NCBI RefSeq assembly: GCF_900187445.1
Contig: NZ_FYEB01000001.1
Location: 558,001-622,000, forward strand
Origin: Pseudomonas sp. Irchel s3b2
GTDB taxonomy: Bacteria > Pseudomonadota > Gammaproteobacteria > Pseudomonadales > Pseudomonadaceae
Direction: 5' to 3'
Length of the DNA: 64,000 bases
Shown: piece after piece, positions 1 to 8,844 of the stretch
How positions within the stretch are numbered: position 1 is the stretch's first letter
Layout: every line of letters starts with the position of its first letter
Notes under the pieces: model-generated
Database searches by the model: none
Told to the model about the DNA's origin: nothing
The model's input: only the letters and a program-made list of their open reading frames with translations
Made by a program: the position numbers and the translations under genes

Positions 1-141
1 GGCCAGTTGCTCGGCGAGCATGGTCTTGCCGGTGCCAGGCTCACCCTTGACCAGCAGTGGCCGTTCCAGCGTGATGGCGGCGTTGACCGCCAGCTTCAAG
101 TCATCGGTGGCAACGTAGGCCTGGGTGCCTTCGAACTTCAT
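1..141 (-). CDS. MoxR-family AAA+ ATPase, N-terminal fragment
   Basis: The reverse strand encodes the first 47 residues of a protein starting MKFEGTQAYVATDDLKLAV and reaching a Walker A motif, GEPGTGKT, at about residues 33-40. The layout (short lead-in, ERPLLVKGEPGTGKTMLAEQL) is that of MoxR-type AAA+ ATPases, which act as chaperones in metallo-enzyme or membrane-complex maturation, usually beside a VWA-domain gene. The rest lies off the left edge, so its partner cannot be seen. The ATG is at 139-141. Confidence 0.75.
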   Translation of the reverse strand, partial: MKFEGTQAYVATDDLKLAVNAAITLERPLLVKGEPGTGKTMLAEQLA

Positions 142-284
142 CTGCTAATCCTCGAACGGTAACGCCGACCTGAACGAGGCAGGGCGGGGCGCAATAATTG
201 TAGTACCCGACTATAACGCGCTGCCCGGTCGACTGTGAACGCAGACGGCTTATTCAGTCTCTGAATGGGGCGTCACATCTTGAC

Positions 285-1358
285 TCAGTCCGTATCCGGC
301 TTGGGCCGTTCGTACTGGGCATTGAACGCCTGGATGAATCCATTACGTAAAATCTGCAAAAAAGCCTCGAATGCGCTGATATCTTTCTGATGCACGCTGC
401 CTCGGAGCTGGACGCGAGTGGCGAACTGGTTTTTCGGCTGATTCTTCAACACATTCTCGGTACCCCCGACGAGTGCTTCCCAGATGGAGCGAAAAATCCC
501 TTTGTCTTTGTTCTCCACGTCCTGTTGCCAATTGAACACATCGACATCGCGCAATAGCGGCTTGATATAGCCGGTGAGTTGCCCTTTGTTGGCTTCAGCT
601 TCGATGACCAGATCGCCATGGCCGGCATTGAAATCGAACTTGCCATAAGCCGCAGCGAAGTCGTTCATGCGTTTGAGTTGAAGGTTCCTGGCGCGCAGGC
701 GAAATTCGAAGTCCTGGAAGTCGCTCAACGGATCAAAGGTCGCCATGGTTTCCAGCGGTGCATGCCCCAGCAACAGCGCCTTGCCGTCGAAACGAGCGTC
801 GCGTTTGCCTTTGGTATCGACCACGTTGGTCAGGTTGTAAATGCTGGCATTGACCTGAGTAGCACTCATGTTCACAGGCGGTTTTGAATTGAAGTTTCGA
901 AAGGTGACCCGCCCGTCGTTGATTCGCACTTCGTTCAGGGTAATCGGCAGCAGTTTTTCTAATTGTGCCCGCCAGTCGGTGCCCCGACCGGTCTGGGAGT
1001 TTTTCCTGTTACCACCATCAACGAAGTTCACCTCGGGTTTTTCAAACTGCGCCTCGGCCACCACAGCGTGGTCGTACCAGAGCGAATGCCAGCTGACGGA
1101 GAGGTCTATCAATGGCGCGTTGACGAAAGGCACCGGAACCTTGCCGTCGACCTTGACGATTTTCAGTCCATTGATCTTGTAAGCGCCGCGCCACAGGGCC
1201 AGGTCCACGTCGGTAATCTGCCCGCGGTAGTCACCCATGTTCGCCAATCTCTCGTTGAGGTAATCGCGCACCATGTAGGGCAGGGCAATGTGCAGGGCAA
1301 CCAGCAGCAGAACGAGGCCGGCGAGGGTCCACAAGGGCCAACTGTATCGACGCTTCAT
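285..1358 (-). CDS. DUF748 domain-containing protein (AsmA-like envelope protein)
   Basis: A 357-residue protein with one N-terminal membrane anchor (about residues 8-28, LWTLAGLVLLLVALHIALPY). A long periplasmic beta-rich segment follows, with the NAPLIDLSVSWHSLW and PITLNEVRINDGRVTFRNF patterns of DUF748 proteins. These resemble the AsmA/TamB group, thought to act at the envelope, possibly in lipid transport; no activity can be read from the sequence. It stands alone, divergent from cysK. The C-terminus, rich in charged residues (YERPKPDTD), is probably exposed. The family call is by pattern and the function is unknown. Confidence 0.7.
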   Translation of the reverse strand: MKRRYSWPLWTLAGLVLLLVALHIALPYMVRDYLNERLANMGDYRGQITDVDLALWRGAYKINGLKIVKVDGKVPVPFVNAPLIDLSVSWHSLWYDHAVVAEAQFEKPEVNFVDGGNRKNSQTGRGTDWRAQLEKLLPITLNEVRINDGRVTFRNFNSKPPVNMSATQVNASIYNLTNVVDTKGKRDARFDGKALLLGHAPLETMATFDPLSDFQDFEFRLRARNLQLKRMNDFAAAYGKFDFNAGHGDLVIEAEANKGQLTGYIKPLLRDVDVFNWQQDVENKDKGIFRSIWEALVGGTENVLKNQPKNQFATRVQLRGSVHQKDISAFEAFLQILRNGFIQAFNAQYERPKPDTD

Positions 1359-1484
1359 GGCGGCAAATCTCTGGCGGTATAAAGCGATTGACTGCTGGGG
1401 TAAGCGGACGTTCGACTGACTGGACGACCACGGGTAACAGGCATACCTTGGAGTGCTTATTCAATGCTGTACAAGGACCCAGCC

Positions 1485-2459
1485 ATGAGCCGTATTTTTG
1501 CTGACAACGCCCATTCCATTGGCAATACGCCGCTGGTGCAGATCAACCGTATCGCTCCGCGCGGTGTGACCATTCTGGCCAAGATCGAGGGGCGTAACCC
1601 TGGTTACTCGGTCAAGTGCCGGATCGGCGCGAACATGATCTGGGAGGCCGAAAGCAGCGGCAAACTCAAGCCTGGCATGACGATCATCGAACCGACCTCT
1701 GGCAATACCGGCATCGGCCTGGCATTTGTTGCCGCCGCCCGCGGTTACCGGTTGGTGCTGACCATGCCGGCATCCATGAGCATCGAACGACGCAAGGTGC
1801 TCAAGGCCCTTGGCGCCGAACTGGTGTTGACGGAGCCGGCCAAAGGCATGAAAGGTGCGATCGAGAAAGCCAGCGAAATCCTCGCCAGCGACCCGTCCAC
1901 CTACTTCATGCCGGCGCAGTTCGAAAACCCGGCCAACCCGGCCATCCACGAAAAAACCACCGGGCCGGAAATCTGGAACGACACCGACGGCGCAGTCGAC
2001 GTATTGGTGGCGGGCGTCGGAACAGGTGGAACCATTACCGGGGTTTCGCGGTATATCAAGAATACCCAGGGCAAGCCGATAATCTCGGTGGCGGTGGAGC
2101 CGCTGGTGTCTCCAGTGATCACCCAGACGATTGCCGGGGAAGAGATCAAACCGAGCCCCCACAAAATTCAGGGCATCGGCGCTGGTTTTGTGCCGAAGAA
2201 CCTGGATCTGTCGATGGTCGATCGGGTGGAGCTGGTCAGCGACGATGAGTCCAAGGCGATGGCCTTGCGCCTGATGCAGGAAGAAGGGATTTTGAGCGGT
2301 ATCTCGTGCGGCGCCGCCATGGCGGTGGCTGTGCGGCTGGCCGAAACCCCGGAAATGCAGGGCAAGACCATCGTGGTGATCCTGCCAGACTCTGGCGAGC
2401 GCTACCTGTCGAGCATGCTGTTCAGTGATTTGTTTACCGAACAGGAAAATCAGCAGTAA
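1485..2459 (+). CDS. cysK: Cysteine synthase A (O-acetylserine sulfhydrylase)
   Basis: Makes L-cysteine from O-acetylserine and sulfide with PLP in the cytoplasm, the last step of sulfate assimilation. The 324-residue product shows the PLP lysine in [11 protein letters not shown] (Lys44), the substrate loop EPTSGNTG, the phosphate-binding GTGGTITG and the C-terminal [11 protein letters not shown]. This set and the length match the CysK/CysM family; the overall sequence is the one usually named CysK in Pseudomonas. An in-frame ATG lies 21 bases upstream (1464), but AAGGA at 1473-1477 is well placed for 1485. Followed by a REPIN and no co-oriented partner. Confidence 0.9.
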   Translation: MSRIFADNAHSIGNTPLVQINRIAPRGVTILAKIEGRNPGYSVKCRIGANMIWEAESSGKLKPGMTIIEPTSGNTGIGLAFVAAARGYRLVLTMPASMSIERRKVLKALGAELVLTEPAKGMKGAIEKASEILASDPSTYFMPAQFENPANPAIHEKTTGPEIWNDTDGAVDVLVAGVGTGGTITGVSRYIKNTQGKPIISVAVEPLVSPVITQTIAGEEIKPSPHKIQGIGAGFVPKNLDLSMVDRVELVSDDESKAMALRLMQEEGILSGISCGAAMAVAVRLAETPEMQGKTIVVILPDSGERYLSSMLFSDLFTEQENQQ

Positions 2460-2534
2460 CGTTTTACGGCTACTTCGCAGCCGGACAGGAGCAAGCCTCA
2501 AAGCCGGTAAACCAAGAAATTTAGCGACGAAAGT

Positions 2535-2627
2535 CCTGTAGGAGCGAGGCTTGCCCGCGAAGAATGCACCGCGGTTTTTCAGGTATTACGCGCCATCGTT
2601 CTTCGCGGGCAAGCCACGCTCCTACAG
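2535..2627. repeat. REPIN (paired inverted REP sequences), copy 1
   Basis: Two inverted REP units (CCTGTAGGAGCGAGGCTTGC and its complement) flank a spacer of about 40 bases and can fold into a long hairpin. The same element recurs eight more times in this window. The spacer is nearly identical to that of the copy at 38897-38990. REPINs are mobilised in trans by RAYT transposases; none is present here. Confidence 0.9.
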
Positions 2628-2799
2628 ATCGAGGTGATTCAGGTCAGCCCCCGTTCAGGAACCTTGTGCTAATAGATGTTTATTGCGTAATCCTTAACAC
2701 TGAGTTATGCGGGTTTTTCCGAGGCCGGTAGTGTTGAACATGGCCGATTGCCGCGTCGGGTAAATGGCGTTGTGCAAAGTTACTATCAAGGAGTTGTAG

Positions 2800-3735
2800 A
2801 TGAGCTTTTCCTTCGTCGCGAAGGCTTCGGTGTTGTTGCTATTCCTTGGCAGCACGCTCTATGTGCACTTTCGCGGCAAGGCGCGTTTGCCGGTCCTGCG
2901 TCAGTTCGTCAATCATTCAGCCTTGTTTGCACCCTATAACGCCCTGATGTACCTGTTCTCCGGCGTACCGTCCAAACCCTACCTGGACCGCAGCAAGTTT
3001 CCCGAACTGGATGTGCTCAGGAACAATTGGGAAGTTATCCGCGACGAAGCCATGCACTTGTTCGACGAGGGCTACATTCGCGCTGCCGAAAATAACAACG
3101 ACGCCGGTTTCGGTTCATTCTTCAGGAAGGGCTGGAAGCGTTTTTACCTCAAATGGTACGACAAACCGCTGCCATCGGCCGAAGCCTTGTGCCCGAAAAC
3201 CGTGGCGTTGGTCAGTAGTATTCCCAATGTCAAAGGCGCCATGTTTGCGCTGCTGCCCGGTGGCAGTCATCTCAACCCGCATCGCGATCCGTTCGCCGGT
3301 TCCCTGCGTTATCACCTGGGGCTGTCGACACCGAACTCCGACGATTGCCGCATCTTCGTTGATGGTCAGGTTTACGCCTGGCGTGATGGTGAAGATGTGA
3401 TGTTCGATGAAACCTACGTGCATTGGGTCAAGAACGAAACCGAGCAAACCCGCGTCATCCTTTTTTGTGACATCGAACGACCGATGAGCAATCGTCTCAT
3501 GACCCGTCTCAACCGCTGGATCAGCGGCTTGCTGGGGCGCGCCACTGCCCCCCAGAACCTTGATGAGCGCGTTGGCGGGATCAATCAGGCCTATGCCTGG
3601 AGCAAGAGCTCAAGTGACAAATTCAGCGGTATGGTCAAACAGTGGAAACGCCGCAATCCCAAGGCCTACCGCGTACTGCGGCCGGTGCTGGCGGTGGTGG
3701 TGTTGACGTTGTTGGGGTATTGGCTGTTTGGTTGA
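2800..3735 (+). CDS. lpxO: Lipid A 2-hydroxylase (aspartyl/asparaginyl beta-hydroxylase family)
   Basis: A 311-residue Fe(II)/2-oxoglutarate dioxygenase that probably hydroxylates the secondary acyl chain of lipid A at C2 on the inner membrane. Residues 8-22 are hydrophobic (membrane anchor), and a second hydrophobic stretch ends the protein (VLAVVVLTLLGYWLFG). The metal-binding HxD is in SHLNPHRDPF (His161, Asp163), with the distal His in YVHWV (His208) and a 2-oxoglutarate-binding Arg near 218. Length and the C-terminal anchor fit LpxO rather than soluble Asp/Asn hydroxylases. Translation starts at ATG 2800 after AAGGAG. A terminator follows directly. Confidence 0.85.
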   Translation: MSFSFVAKASVLLLFLGSTLYVHFRGKARLPVLRQFVNHSALFAPYNALMYLFSGVPSKPYLDRSKFPELDVLRNNWEVIRDEAMHLFDEGYIRAAENNNDAGFGSFFRKGWKRFYLKWYDKPLPSAEALCPKTVALVSSIPNVKGAMFALLPGGSHLNPHRDPFAGSLRYHLGLSTPNSDDCRIFVDGQVYAWRDGEDVMFDETYVHWVKNETEQTRVILFCDIERPMSNRLMTRLNRWISGLLGRATAPQNLDERVGGINQAYAWSKSSSDKFSGMVKQWKRRNPKAYRVLRPVLAVVVLTLLGYWLFG

Positions 3736-3751
3736 GGCCGATCACAGGATG

Positions 3752-3781
3752 AAAAACCGCTCCTTGAGAGCGGTTTTTTTT
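3752..3781 (+). terminator. Rho-independent terminator after lpxO
   Basis: AAAAACCGCTC / GAGCGGTTTTTTTT stem-loop with a run of eight T, 16 bases after the lpxO stop. The A-run on the other side lets it also serve the minus-strand gene ending at 3793. Confidence 0.9.
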
Positions 3782-3792
3782 GCCCGCGAGTT

Positions 3793-3954
3793 TTAGGGCC
3801 GCCCGGCGAGCAGGCTAGGCTCTTCGGTTTCGGTACCCATCGCAACAACCTGCAGAATGCGCCGTTGACTGGCTGTCAGCTCTACAGCAATGGGCTTGTT
3901 TTCTGTAGTGGGCGAGCTCTTCCTTGTGGGGGACTTTTTGATCACTTTGCGCAT
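3793..3954 (-). CDS. Small basic hypothetical protein
   Basis: A 53-residue ORF (MRKVIKKSPTRKSS...) with a strong Shine-Dalgarno, GGAGGGAAG, directly before the ATG at 3952-3954; an in-frame ATG 39 bases upstream has none. The N-terminus is Lys/Arg/Ser/Thr-rich. A helix-like segment AVELTASQRRILQVVAMG follows. No family is recognised. It lies 35 bases downstream of the broken acetyltransferase-like gene on the same strand and may have been cotranscribed with it. Confidence 0.45.
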   Translation of the reverse strand: MRKVIKKSPTRKSSPTTENKPIAVELTASQRRILQVVAMGTETEEPSLLAGRP

Positions 3955-3989
3955 CTTCCCTCCGCTATTGGTTATTAATTGAACAATTT

Positions 3990-4536
3990 TCACGATGCTA
4001 GGCTTTCCACTGCTTTGACAAGTCGGCCTTCAGCATCGAAGTAAAAAGCGAGTTGTTGGTAAATAGAAATTGCACCTTCCAGCGGCTCCTGAACTTCGAT
4101 GAACCTGCTGCCGATGATTTGGGCGTACTGTTCAATGATCAATATGGCCAATGGCGCAATACGGTTTTTCAAAGGATGCACTCCTCTGGGACATCCCTCC
4201 AATCGCACGATGCGAATTCGTTGCCGACTGTTATTTGGATTCGCGAAGCATAATCCGCACAGTTCTTCATCGAACCAAATGGAGAGGTCCAGAGCCAACG
4301 GGCTCCCTCGCTTTCCACCCAACGACCTCTCGCCATGAAAAATGTGGATCGTCCCAGAGCTCAAAAGCATTCAATGCCTGTTCGTTGATCGCTTCAAAAC
4401 GTACTCTGGATAAATTGAGAGCTGTGGGGCCGGCCAGCTCCCGTTCATGTTGCAGTTGGGCAAGATTAACGCCAGCGAGCTTTCTAGCCCTTGACCGATA
4501 CAACTGATACCGAAGATGAGTCCGTTCCCTGGGCAT
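3990..4536 (-). pseudogene. Frameshifted GNAT-like N-acetyltransferase family protein
   Basis: Two overlapping reading frames read as one protein. The first (from 4536) begins MPRERTHLRYQLYRSRARKL and runs through WDDPHFSWREVVGWKAREP. The second carries on with LALDLSIWFDEELCGLCF, ANPNNSRQRIRIVRLEG and IIEQYAQIIGSRFIEVQEP to the stop at 3990. They join if one base is removed from the CCC run at 4300-4302 (GAGCCCGTTGG read as GAGCCGTTGG). Restored length is about 181 residues. It resembles a family of small GNAT-fold proteins I recall from Pseudomonas; no substrate can be assigned. The break could be a real mutation or a sequencing error. Confidence 0.6.
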
Positions 4537-4992
4537 TTGATCTCTTGCATTCCATGTCCCCCATCACGGGCGATTCCATTTTTCCCAGAGTATGCAGCGC
4601 TTCTCCGGCTGTCTTTACTGGCCCTTTGTCCAAGTCATTGCAATCCATGTCACGCGCTGGTTATAGTCGGCGCTCGGTGGTTTTCTGAACCCCCCATTCA
4701 CCCATCAAAAAGATCAGCCCATGCCAGCTTCTCCCATAAACGCGGTAGTCGATTCAGCGGTCAACGCTGGCGTCGTGCCGTGCGGGGATCAGCAGCCTGC
4801 GCAGATCAGTCATTACCCTCCACCTGTCAGTAGCACGCCGGTGTGCGCAGTCGTATCACCGCCGGGCGTTAGCTTCTCGGGCTGATCAGCTTTTTTCTGC
4901 TGTTCCCATGCCCGTCTGAAAAAGCGCCTGAAAAAACTACTGAATTTCAGCTTCGGCTGAGTTGGCTTTTTGCCTGACTACAGGTGGTATTC
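4537..4992. other. Intergenic region without a convincing gene
   Basis: No ORF here has both a good ribosome-binding site and recognisable protein sequence. The best candidate is a 54-codon frame at 4721-4885 (+), Ser/Pro/Val-rich, starting MPASPINAVVDSAV, without a clear Shine-Dalgarno. The last 100 bases are AT-richer (AAAAAGCGCCTGAAAAAAC) and probably hold the promoter of the EamA gene at 4993. Confidence 0.5.
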
Positions 4993-5856
4993 ATGTTTGT
5001 CCTTTCGAAAAAATCCGCGCTCGCGGCGGCGTCCACGAGCCTGTTCGTTTTGCTGTGGAGCAGCGGGGCGATCTTCTCCAAATGGGGCCTGGCCCATGCG
5101 TCACCCTTTGCCTTTCTACTGGTTCGTTTCTCCATTGCCTTGTGCGGGCTGGTGCTACTGGCGCCGTTGCTCAAGCTGAAACTGCCCAAGGGCGGCAAGC
5201 CGATGTTGTATGCGATGGCCACGGGCGTGGTGTTGCTGGGGGCTTATCAGATTTTCTATCTGTTGGCTCTCGACCTCAAAGTCACGCCGGGGATGATGGC
5301 AACCATCATGGGCGTTCAACCGATTCTCACCGTAGTGATCATGGAGCGGCACCGATCAATAAGCCGGATGTTCGGTCTGGCATTGGGCTTGGCCGGGTTG
5401 ATCATGGTGGTCTATCAGGGCATCGGGCTGGCCGGCATGTCGTTGGCCGGAATGCTCTTCGGTCTGTTGGCGCTGGCGAGCATGACGTTCGGTTCGATCA
5501 TGCAGAAACGCATCACCGACAATCCCCTCGGCACACTGCCGGTGCAATATCTGGCCGGGCTGTTGTTGTGCGGCGTGTTTGTGCCGTTCCAGCCATTTAA
5601 CTTCGAACAGAGCACCGGTTTTATCGTGCCGGTGTTGTGGATGGGCCTGGTGGTGTCGGTGCTGGCGACATTGCTGCTGTATCGGCTGATTGCACGAGGC
5701 AATCTGGTGAATGTCACCAGCCTGTTTTACCTGGTGCCAGCGGTGACGGCGGTCATGGACTACCTGATTTTTGGCAATCGCCTGGCGGCGTTAAGTCTGT
5801 TGGGCATGGGGCTGATCATCGTCGGCCTGGTGTTTGTGTTCCGTAAGAGCGGTTGA
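4993..5856 (+). CDS. DMT-superfamily EamA transporter
   Basis: A 287-residue integral membrane protein with about ten hydrophobic segments in two homologous EamA halves, e.g. SLFVLLWSSGAIFSKWGLAH at the start and FYLVPAVTAVMDYLIFG in the second half. It is an inner-membrane drug/metabolite exporter; substrate unknown. The start is set at ATG 4993, preceded by AGGTGG; a GTG at 4984 is in frame but poorly placed. Convergent with another EamA gene and sharing a bidirectional terminator with it. The two are only distantly similar, so this is not a recent duplication. Confidence 0.8.
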   Translation: MFVLSKKSALAAASTSLFVLLWSSGAIFSKWGLAHASPFAFLLVRFSIALCGLVLLAPLLKLKLPKGGKPMLYAMATGVVLLGAYQIFYLLALDLKVTPGMMATIMGVQPILTVVIMERHRSISRMFGLALGLAGLIMVVYQGIGLAGMSLAGMLFGLLALASMTFGSIMQKRITDNPLGTLPVQYLAGLLLCGVFVPFQPFNFEQSTGFIVPVLWMGLVVSVLATLLLYRLIARGNLVNVTSLFYLVPAVTAVMDYLIFGNRLAALSLLGMGLIIVGLVFVFRKSG

Positions 5857-5861
5857 AACCG

Positions 5862-5893
5862 AAAGGCCCGGGGCATGAGCTCCGGGCCTTGTT
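5862..5893. terminator. Bidirectional terminator between two EamA genes
   Basis: A 9-bp stem AAGGCCCGG/CCGGGCCTT (5863-5871 with 5882-5890), loop GGCATGAGCT, with short A/T tracts on both sides. It sits exactly between two convergent genes. Confidence 0.75.
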
Positions 5894-6801
5894 TATCTGG
5901 CAACCACCTCAACCTGTTTCACCACCGCCGTCTTCAACACCAGCCACAACGCCACCGCAATCAACACCCCACCATAGAGATGCGCCATCGACAAAGGCTC
6001 ATCCAGCAACAGCGCCCCCCACAACACGCCGAACGGCGGGATCATGAAGGTCACGGTCATCGATTTGACCGGGCCAATCGAGCTGAGCAAACGGAAGTAA
6101 ATAATGTAGGCAAAGGCCGTGCATACCAAACCCAACCCCATCAACGACAACCAGACACTCCAGCCGCCCCAGCTCGCCGGTGGCTGGCTGATCACGCTGT
6201 AGCCGAACAGCGGCAGCAAAAACAAGGTCGCGCCGAGCATGCTTCCCAAGGCCGAAAGACGACTGTCGAGGCCGCCGGCATGGTCGAGCCAGCGCCGGGC
6301 GAGGAACCCGGCAAAGCCATAGCAGGTGGTGGCCATCAGGCACGCCAATGCGCCCATCAGCAGTTCCATGTTGAACGCCACCGGCCCGGCACGGGTGAGG
6401 ATGCCGACGCCGAACAGGCCGAGAAATACCCCGCCCAGCTTGGCGGCGGTGAGTTTTTCATGGAAGAACAGCCCGCCAATCAACACCCCCATCAAAGGCG
6501 TGGTGGCATTGAAAATCGCCGAGTAACCGGCCGGCAGCACTTGGGCGGCCACGGAATAGAGGGTCGCTGGAATCCCTGAGTTGATCAGCCCGAGCAGCAT
6601 CACCGTTTTGAGTTTGCCTTTGAAATCCCAGCTGATGCGCATCAGCCCAAGGATCACCAGCAGCCCGACGGCGGCAATCGATACGCGGAAAAAAGCAGTG
6701 GGGATTGTGCCAATCACTGGGGCAATAACGCGCATGAACAGAAAGCTCGCACCCCAAATGGCGGCAAGCGACAACATACGCAGGATATCGACGGGGTTCA
6801 C
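5893..6801 (-). CDS. DMT-superfamily EamA transporter
   Basis: A 302-residue inner-membrane protein with ten predicted helices and the EamA pattern ([16 protein letters not shown] near the N-terminus, [20 protein letters not shown] near the C-terminus). Likely a metabolite or drug exporter; substrate unknown. The start is taken as GTG 6799-6801 ([10 protein letters not shown]), preceded by GGAAGGAAAGTGC. Upstream in-frame codons to 6885 do not look like coding sequence. It is divergent from aceK, with about 130 bases for both promoters. Confidence 0.8.
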   Translation of the reverse strand: MNPVDILRMLSLAAIWGASFLFMRVIAPVIGTIPTAFFRVSIAAVGLLVILGLMRISWDFKGKLKTVMLLGLINSGIPATLYSVAAQVLPAGYSAIFNATTPLMGVLIGGLFFHEKLTAAKLGGVFLGLFGVGILTRAGPVAFNMELLMGALACLMATTCYGFAGFLARRWLDHAGGLDSRLSALGSMLGATLFLLPLFGYSVISQPPASWGGWSVWLSLMGLGLVCTAFAYIIYFRLLSSIGPVKSMTVTFMIPPFGVLWGALLLDEPLSMAHLYGGVLIAVALWLVLKTAVVKQVEVVAR

Positions 6802-6929
6802 AGCACTTTCCTTCCTTGATTGGCGAGCAAGTGTCGCGCCAGTCGGGGCACAAGGCAATGGTTGCGTTGCGTCACACAGGGCCACTAAGCTCAGGCTCCA
6901 ACGATAAGAACAGCCGCCGAGGTTTCACT

Positions 6930-8651
6930 ATGCCGCAGCATTGGCCAGCCACCGACATCGCCCGAATGATCCTCGATGGCTTTGACGATTACCGCGAGCA
7001 TTTCCGTCAAATCACCGATGGCGCTCGAGCCCGTTTCGAGCAGGCCCAATGGCAAGAGACGCAAGTTGCGTCGGCGGCGCGAATCAACCTTTACGAAGAA
7101 AAGGTCGGCGAAACGGTAGGGCGCTTGCATGAGTCGTTCGCGGCCGATGTGCTGATAGATGTCAGCTGCTGGCCGCTGGTCAAAAGCGCTTATATCAGCC
7201 TGATCGACCTGCGCTTCGACGATGAACTCTCCGAGACCTGGTACAACTCGATTTTCTGCGGGCTGTTCAGCCACGACCTGATCAGCGACGGCTGCATGTT
7301 CATCCACACCACGCGCCCGAGTCTGCACCGGGCCCGGGCGGCACAAACCCGCATCTACAAGCCGCATGGACAGTTGTCGGGCATGCTCACGAGCATCTTT
7401 GCCGACTACCGCTTCAGCGAAGATTACGCCGACCTTTCCGGCGATTTGCGTCGCCTCGAAGCGCAATTGCGTGAGAACCTGCCGGACTGGGTCTGCAAGG
7501 ATCCGGAACTGAGTGTCGAGCTGTTTTCCTCGGTGCTTTATCGCAATAAGGGCGCCTATCTGGTGGGGCGCATTTACACCCAGGACGAGCAATGGCCGCT
7601 GGTGATTCCGCTGCTGCACCGCGAAGGCCGGGGCATCCAGATCGATGCGCTGATCACCGACGAGGCGGAGGTGTCGATCATTTTCTCCTTCACCCGTTCG
7701 TACTTCATGGTCGATGTGCCGGTGCCGGCGGAATTCATCGGCTTTCTCAAACGCATCCTGCCGGGCAAGCACATCGCCGAGCTGTACACCTCGATTGGCT
7801 TTTACAAGCATGGCAAGTCCGAGTTCTATCGGGCGCTGATCAATCATCTGGCCAACACGGACGATCAGTTCATCATGGCCCCCGGCGTGCGCGGCATGGT
7901 CATGAGCGTGTTTACCCTGCCGGGCTTCAACACCGTTTTCAAAATCATCAAGGACCGCTTCTCACCGTCGAAAAACGTCGATCGCGCCACGGTGATCGAA
8001 AAGTATCGCCTAGTGAAAAGCGTCGACCGGGTCGGGCGCATGGCCGATACCCAAGAGTTCGCCGACTTCCGTTTCCCGTTGAGCAAGTTCGAGCCGGCAT
8101 GCCTGGAAGAATTGCTCGAAGTGGCCGCGTCCACGGTGTCGGTGGAGGACGATACGGTGCTGATCCGCCACTGCTGGACCGAACGCCGGATGACGCCGTT
8201 GAACCTCTATCTGGAACACGCCAACGAAGCGCAGGTCCGCGAGGCGCTGGAGGATTACGGTCTGGCGATCAAGCAACTGGCGGCGGCGAACATTTTCCCC
8301 GGCGACATGTTGTTGAAAAACTTCGGCGTCACCCGTCACGGTCGTGTGGTGTTTTATGACTACGACGAGATCTGCTTCCTGACCGAAGCCAACTTCCGCC
8401 ACATCCCGCAACCGCGTACGCCGGAAGACGAAATGGCCTCTGAACCGTGGTACTCGATCGGGCCACTGGATGTGTTCCCCGAGGAGTTTCCACCGTTTCT
8501 GTTTGCCGATGCCGGGCAGCGGCGGTTGTTCGATCAATTGCATGGCGAGTTGTACAACGCCGATTACTGGAAGGGCTTGCAAGAGGCAATTCGGGCAGGG
8601 AAGGTGATTGATGTGTTCCCGTATCGGCGCAAGGGCCTCGACAACGAGTAG
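6930..8651 (+). CDS. aceK: Isocitrate dehydrogenase kinase/phosphatase
   Basis: A bifunctional cytoplasmic enzyme that phosphorylates and dephosphorylates isocitrate dehydrogenase, setting flux between the TCA cycle and the glyoxylate shunt. The 573-residue product has the usual AceK length and patterns: N-terminal regulatory part with [18 protein letters not shown], then the kinase-like part with [18 protein letters not shown], the loop [21 protein letters not shown] (catalytic [16 protein letters not shown]) and CFLTEANFR. The start at ATG 6930 follows GAGG at the right distance; in-frame codons up to 6816 overlap the divergent promoter. It is not next to aceA or aceB here. It fits with acsA at 59.7 kb for acetate growth. 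Confidence 0.95.
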   Translation: MPQHWPATDIARMILDGFDDYREHFRQITDGARARFEQAQWQETQVASAARINLYEEKVGETVGRLHESFAADVLIDVSCWPLVKSAYISLIDLRFDDELSETWYNSIFCGLFSHDLISDGCMFIHTTRPSLHRARAAQTRIYKPHGQLSGMLTSIFADYRFSEDYADLSGDLRRLEAQLRENLPDWVCKDPELSVELFSSVLYRNKGAYLVGRIYTQDEQWPLVIPLLHREGRGIQIDALITDEAEVSIIFSFTRSYFMVDVPVPAEFIGFLKRILPGKHIAELYTSIGFYKHGKSEFYRALINHLANTDDQFIMAPGVRGMVMSVFTLPGFNTVFKIIKDRFSPSKNVDRATVIEKYRLVKSVDRVGRMADTQEFADFRFPLSKFEPACLEELLEVAASTVSVEDDTVLIRHCWTERRMTPLNLYLEHANEAQVREALEDYGLAIKQLAAANIFPGDMLLKNFGVTRHGRVVFYDYDEICFLTEANFRHIPQPRTPEDEMASEPWYSIGPLDVFPEEFPPFLFADAGQRRLFDQLHGELYNADYWKGLQEAIRAGKVIDVFPYRRKGLDNE

Positions 8652-8675
8652 CCCACACCGCCACACCTGACACTG

Positions 8676-8780
8676 ATCGTTCCCATGCGCAGCAAAGGAA
8701 TGCCTCCCCGGACGCTCCGCGTCCGCTCTTGGGACGCAGAGCGTCCCTTGCTGCATTCCCACGCAGAGCGTGGGAACGAT
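8676..8780. repeat. Intergenic inverted repeat (GTTCCCACGC-type)
   Basis: A 105-base element whose ends are inverted (ATCGTTCCCA...TGGGAACGAT). It has inner palindromes, GGACGCTCCGCGTCC/GGGACGCAGAGCGTCCC and CCCACGCAGAGCGTGGG. It is a different repeat family from the REPINs; I recall it as common between Pseudomonas genes. It lies between aceK and hrpA. Confidence 0.8.
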
Positions 8781-8844
8781 CACTTGGGGGCCCAAATCTG
8801 CGACAATCGGCCCCCTGCGCCACTAGACGACCTTTGCGTACCTG

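Noticed and set aside
1464..1484. Longer cysK start at ATG 1464
   Set aside because: The well-spaced AAGGA lies between this ATG and 1485, and the family begins at MSRIFADN.
4489..4885. Short ORFs on both strands around 4.5-4.9 kb, including a 54-codon plus-strand frame and a minus-strand frame reading MQEIKCP that recalls Mu Com
   Set aside because: The Com-like start is not followed by the second Cys pair, and the other frame lacks a ribosome site or homology. The region is listed as non-coding.
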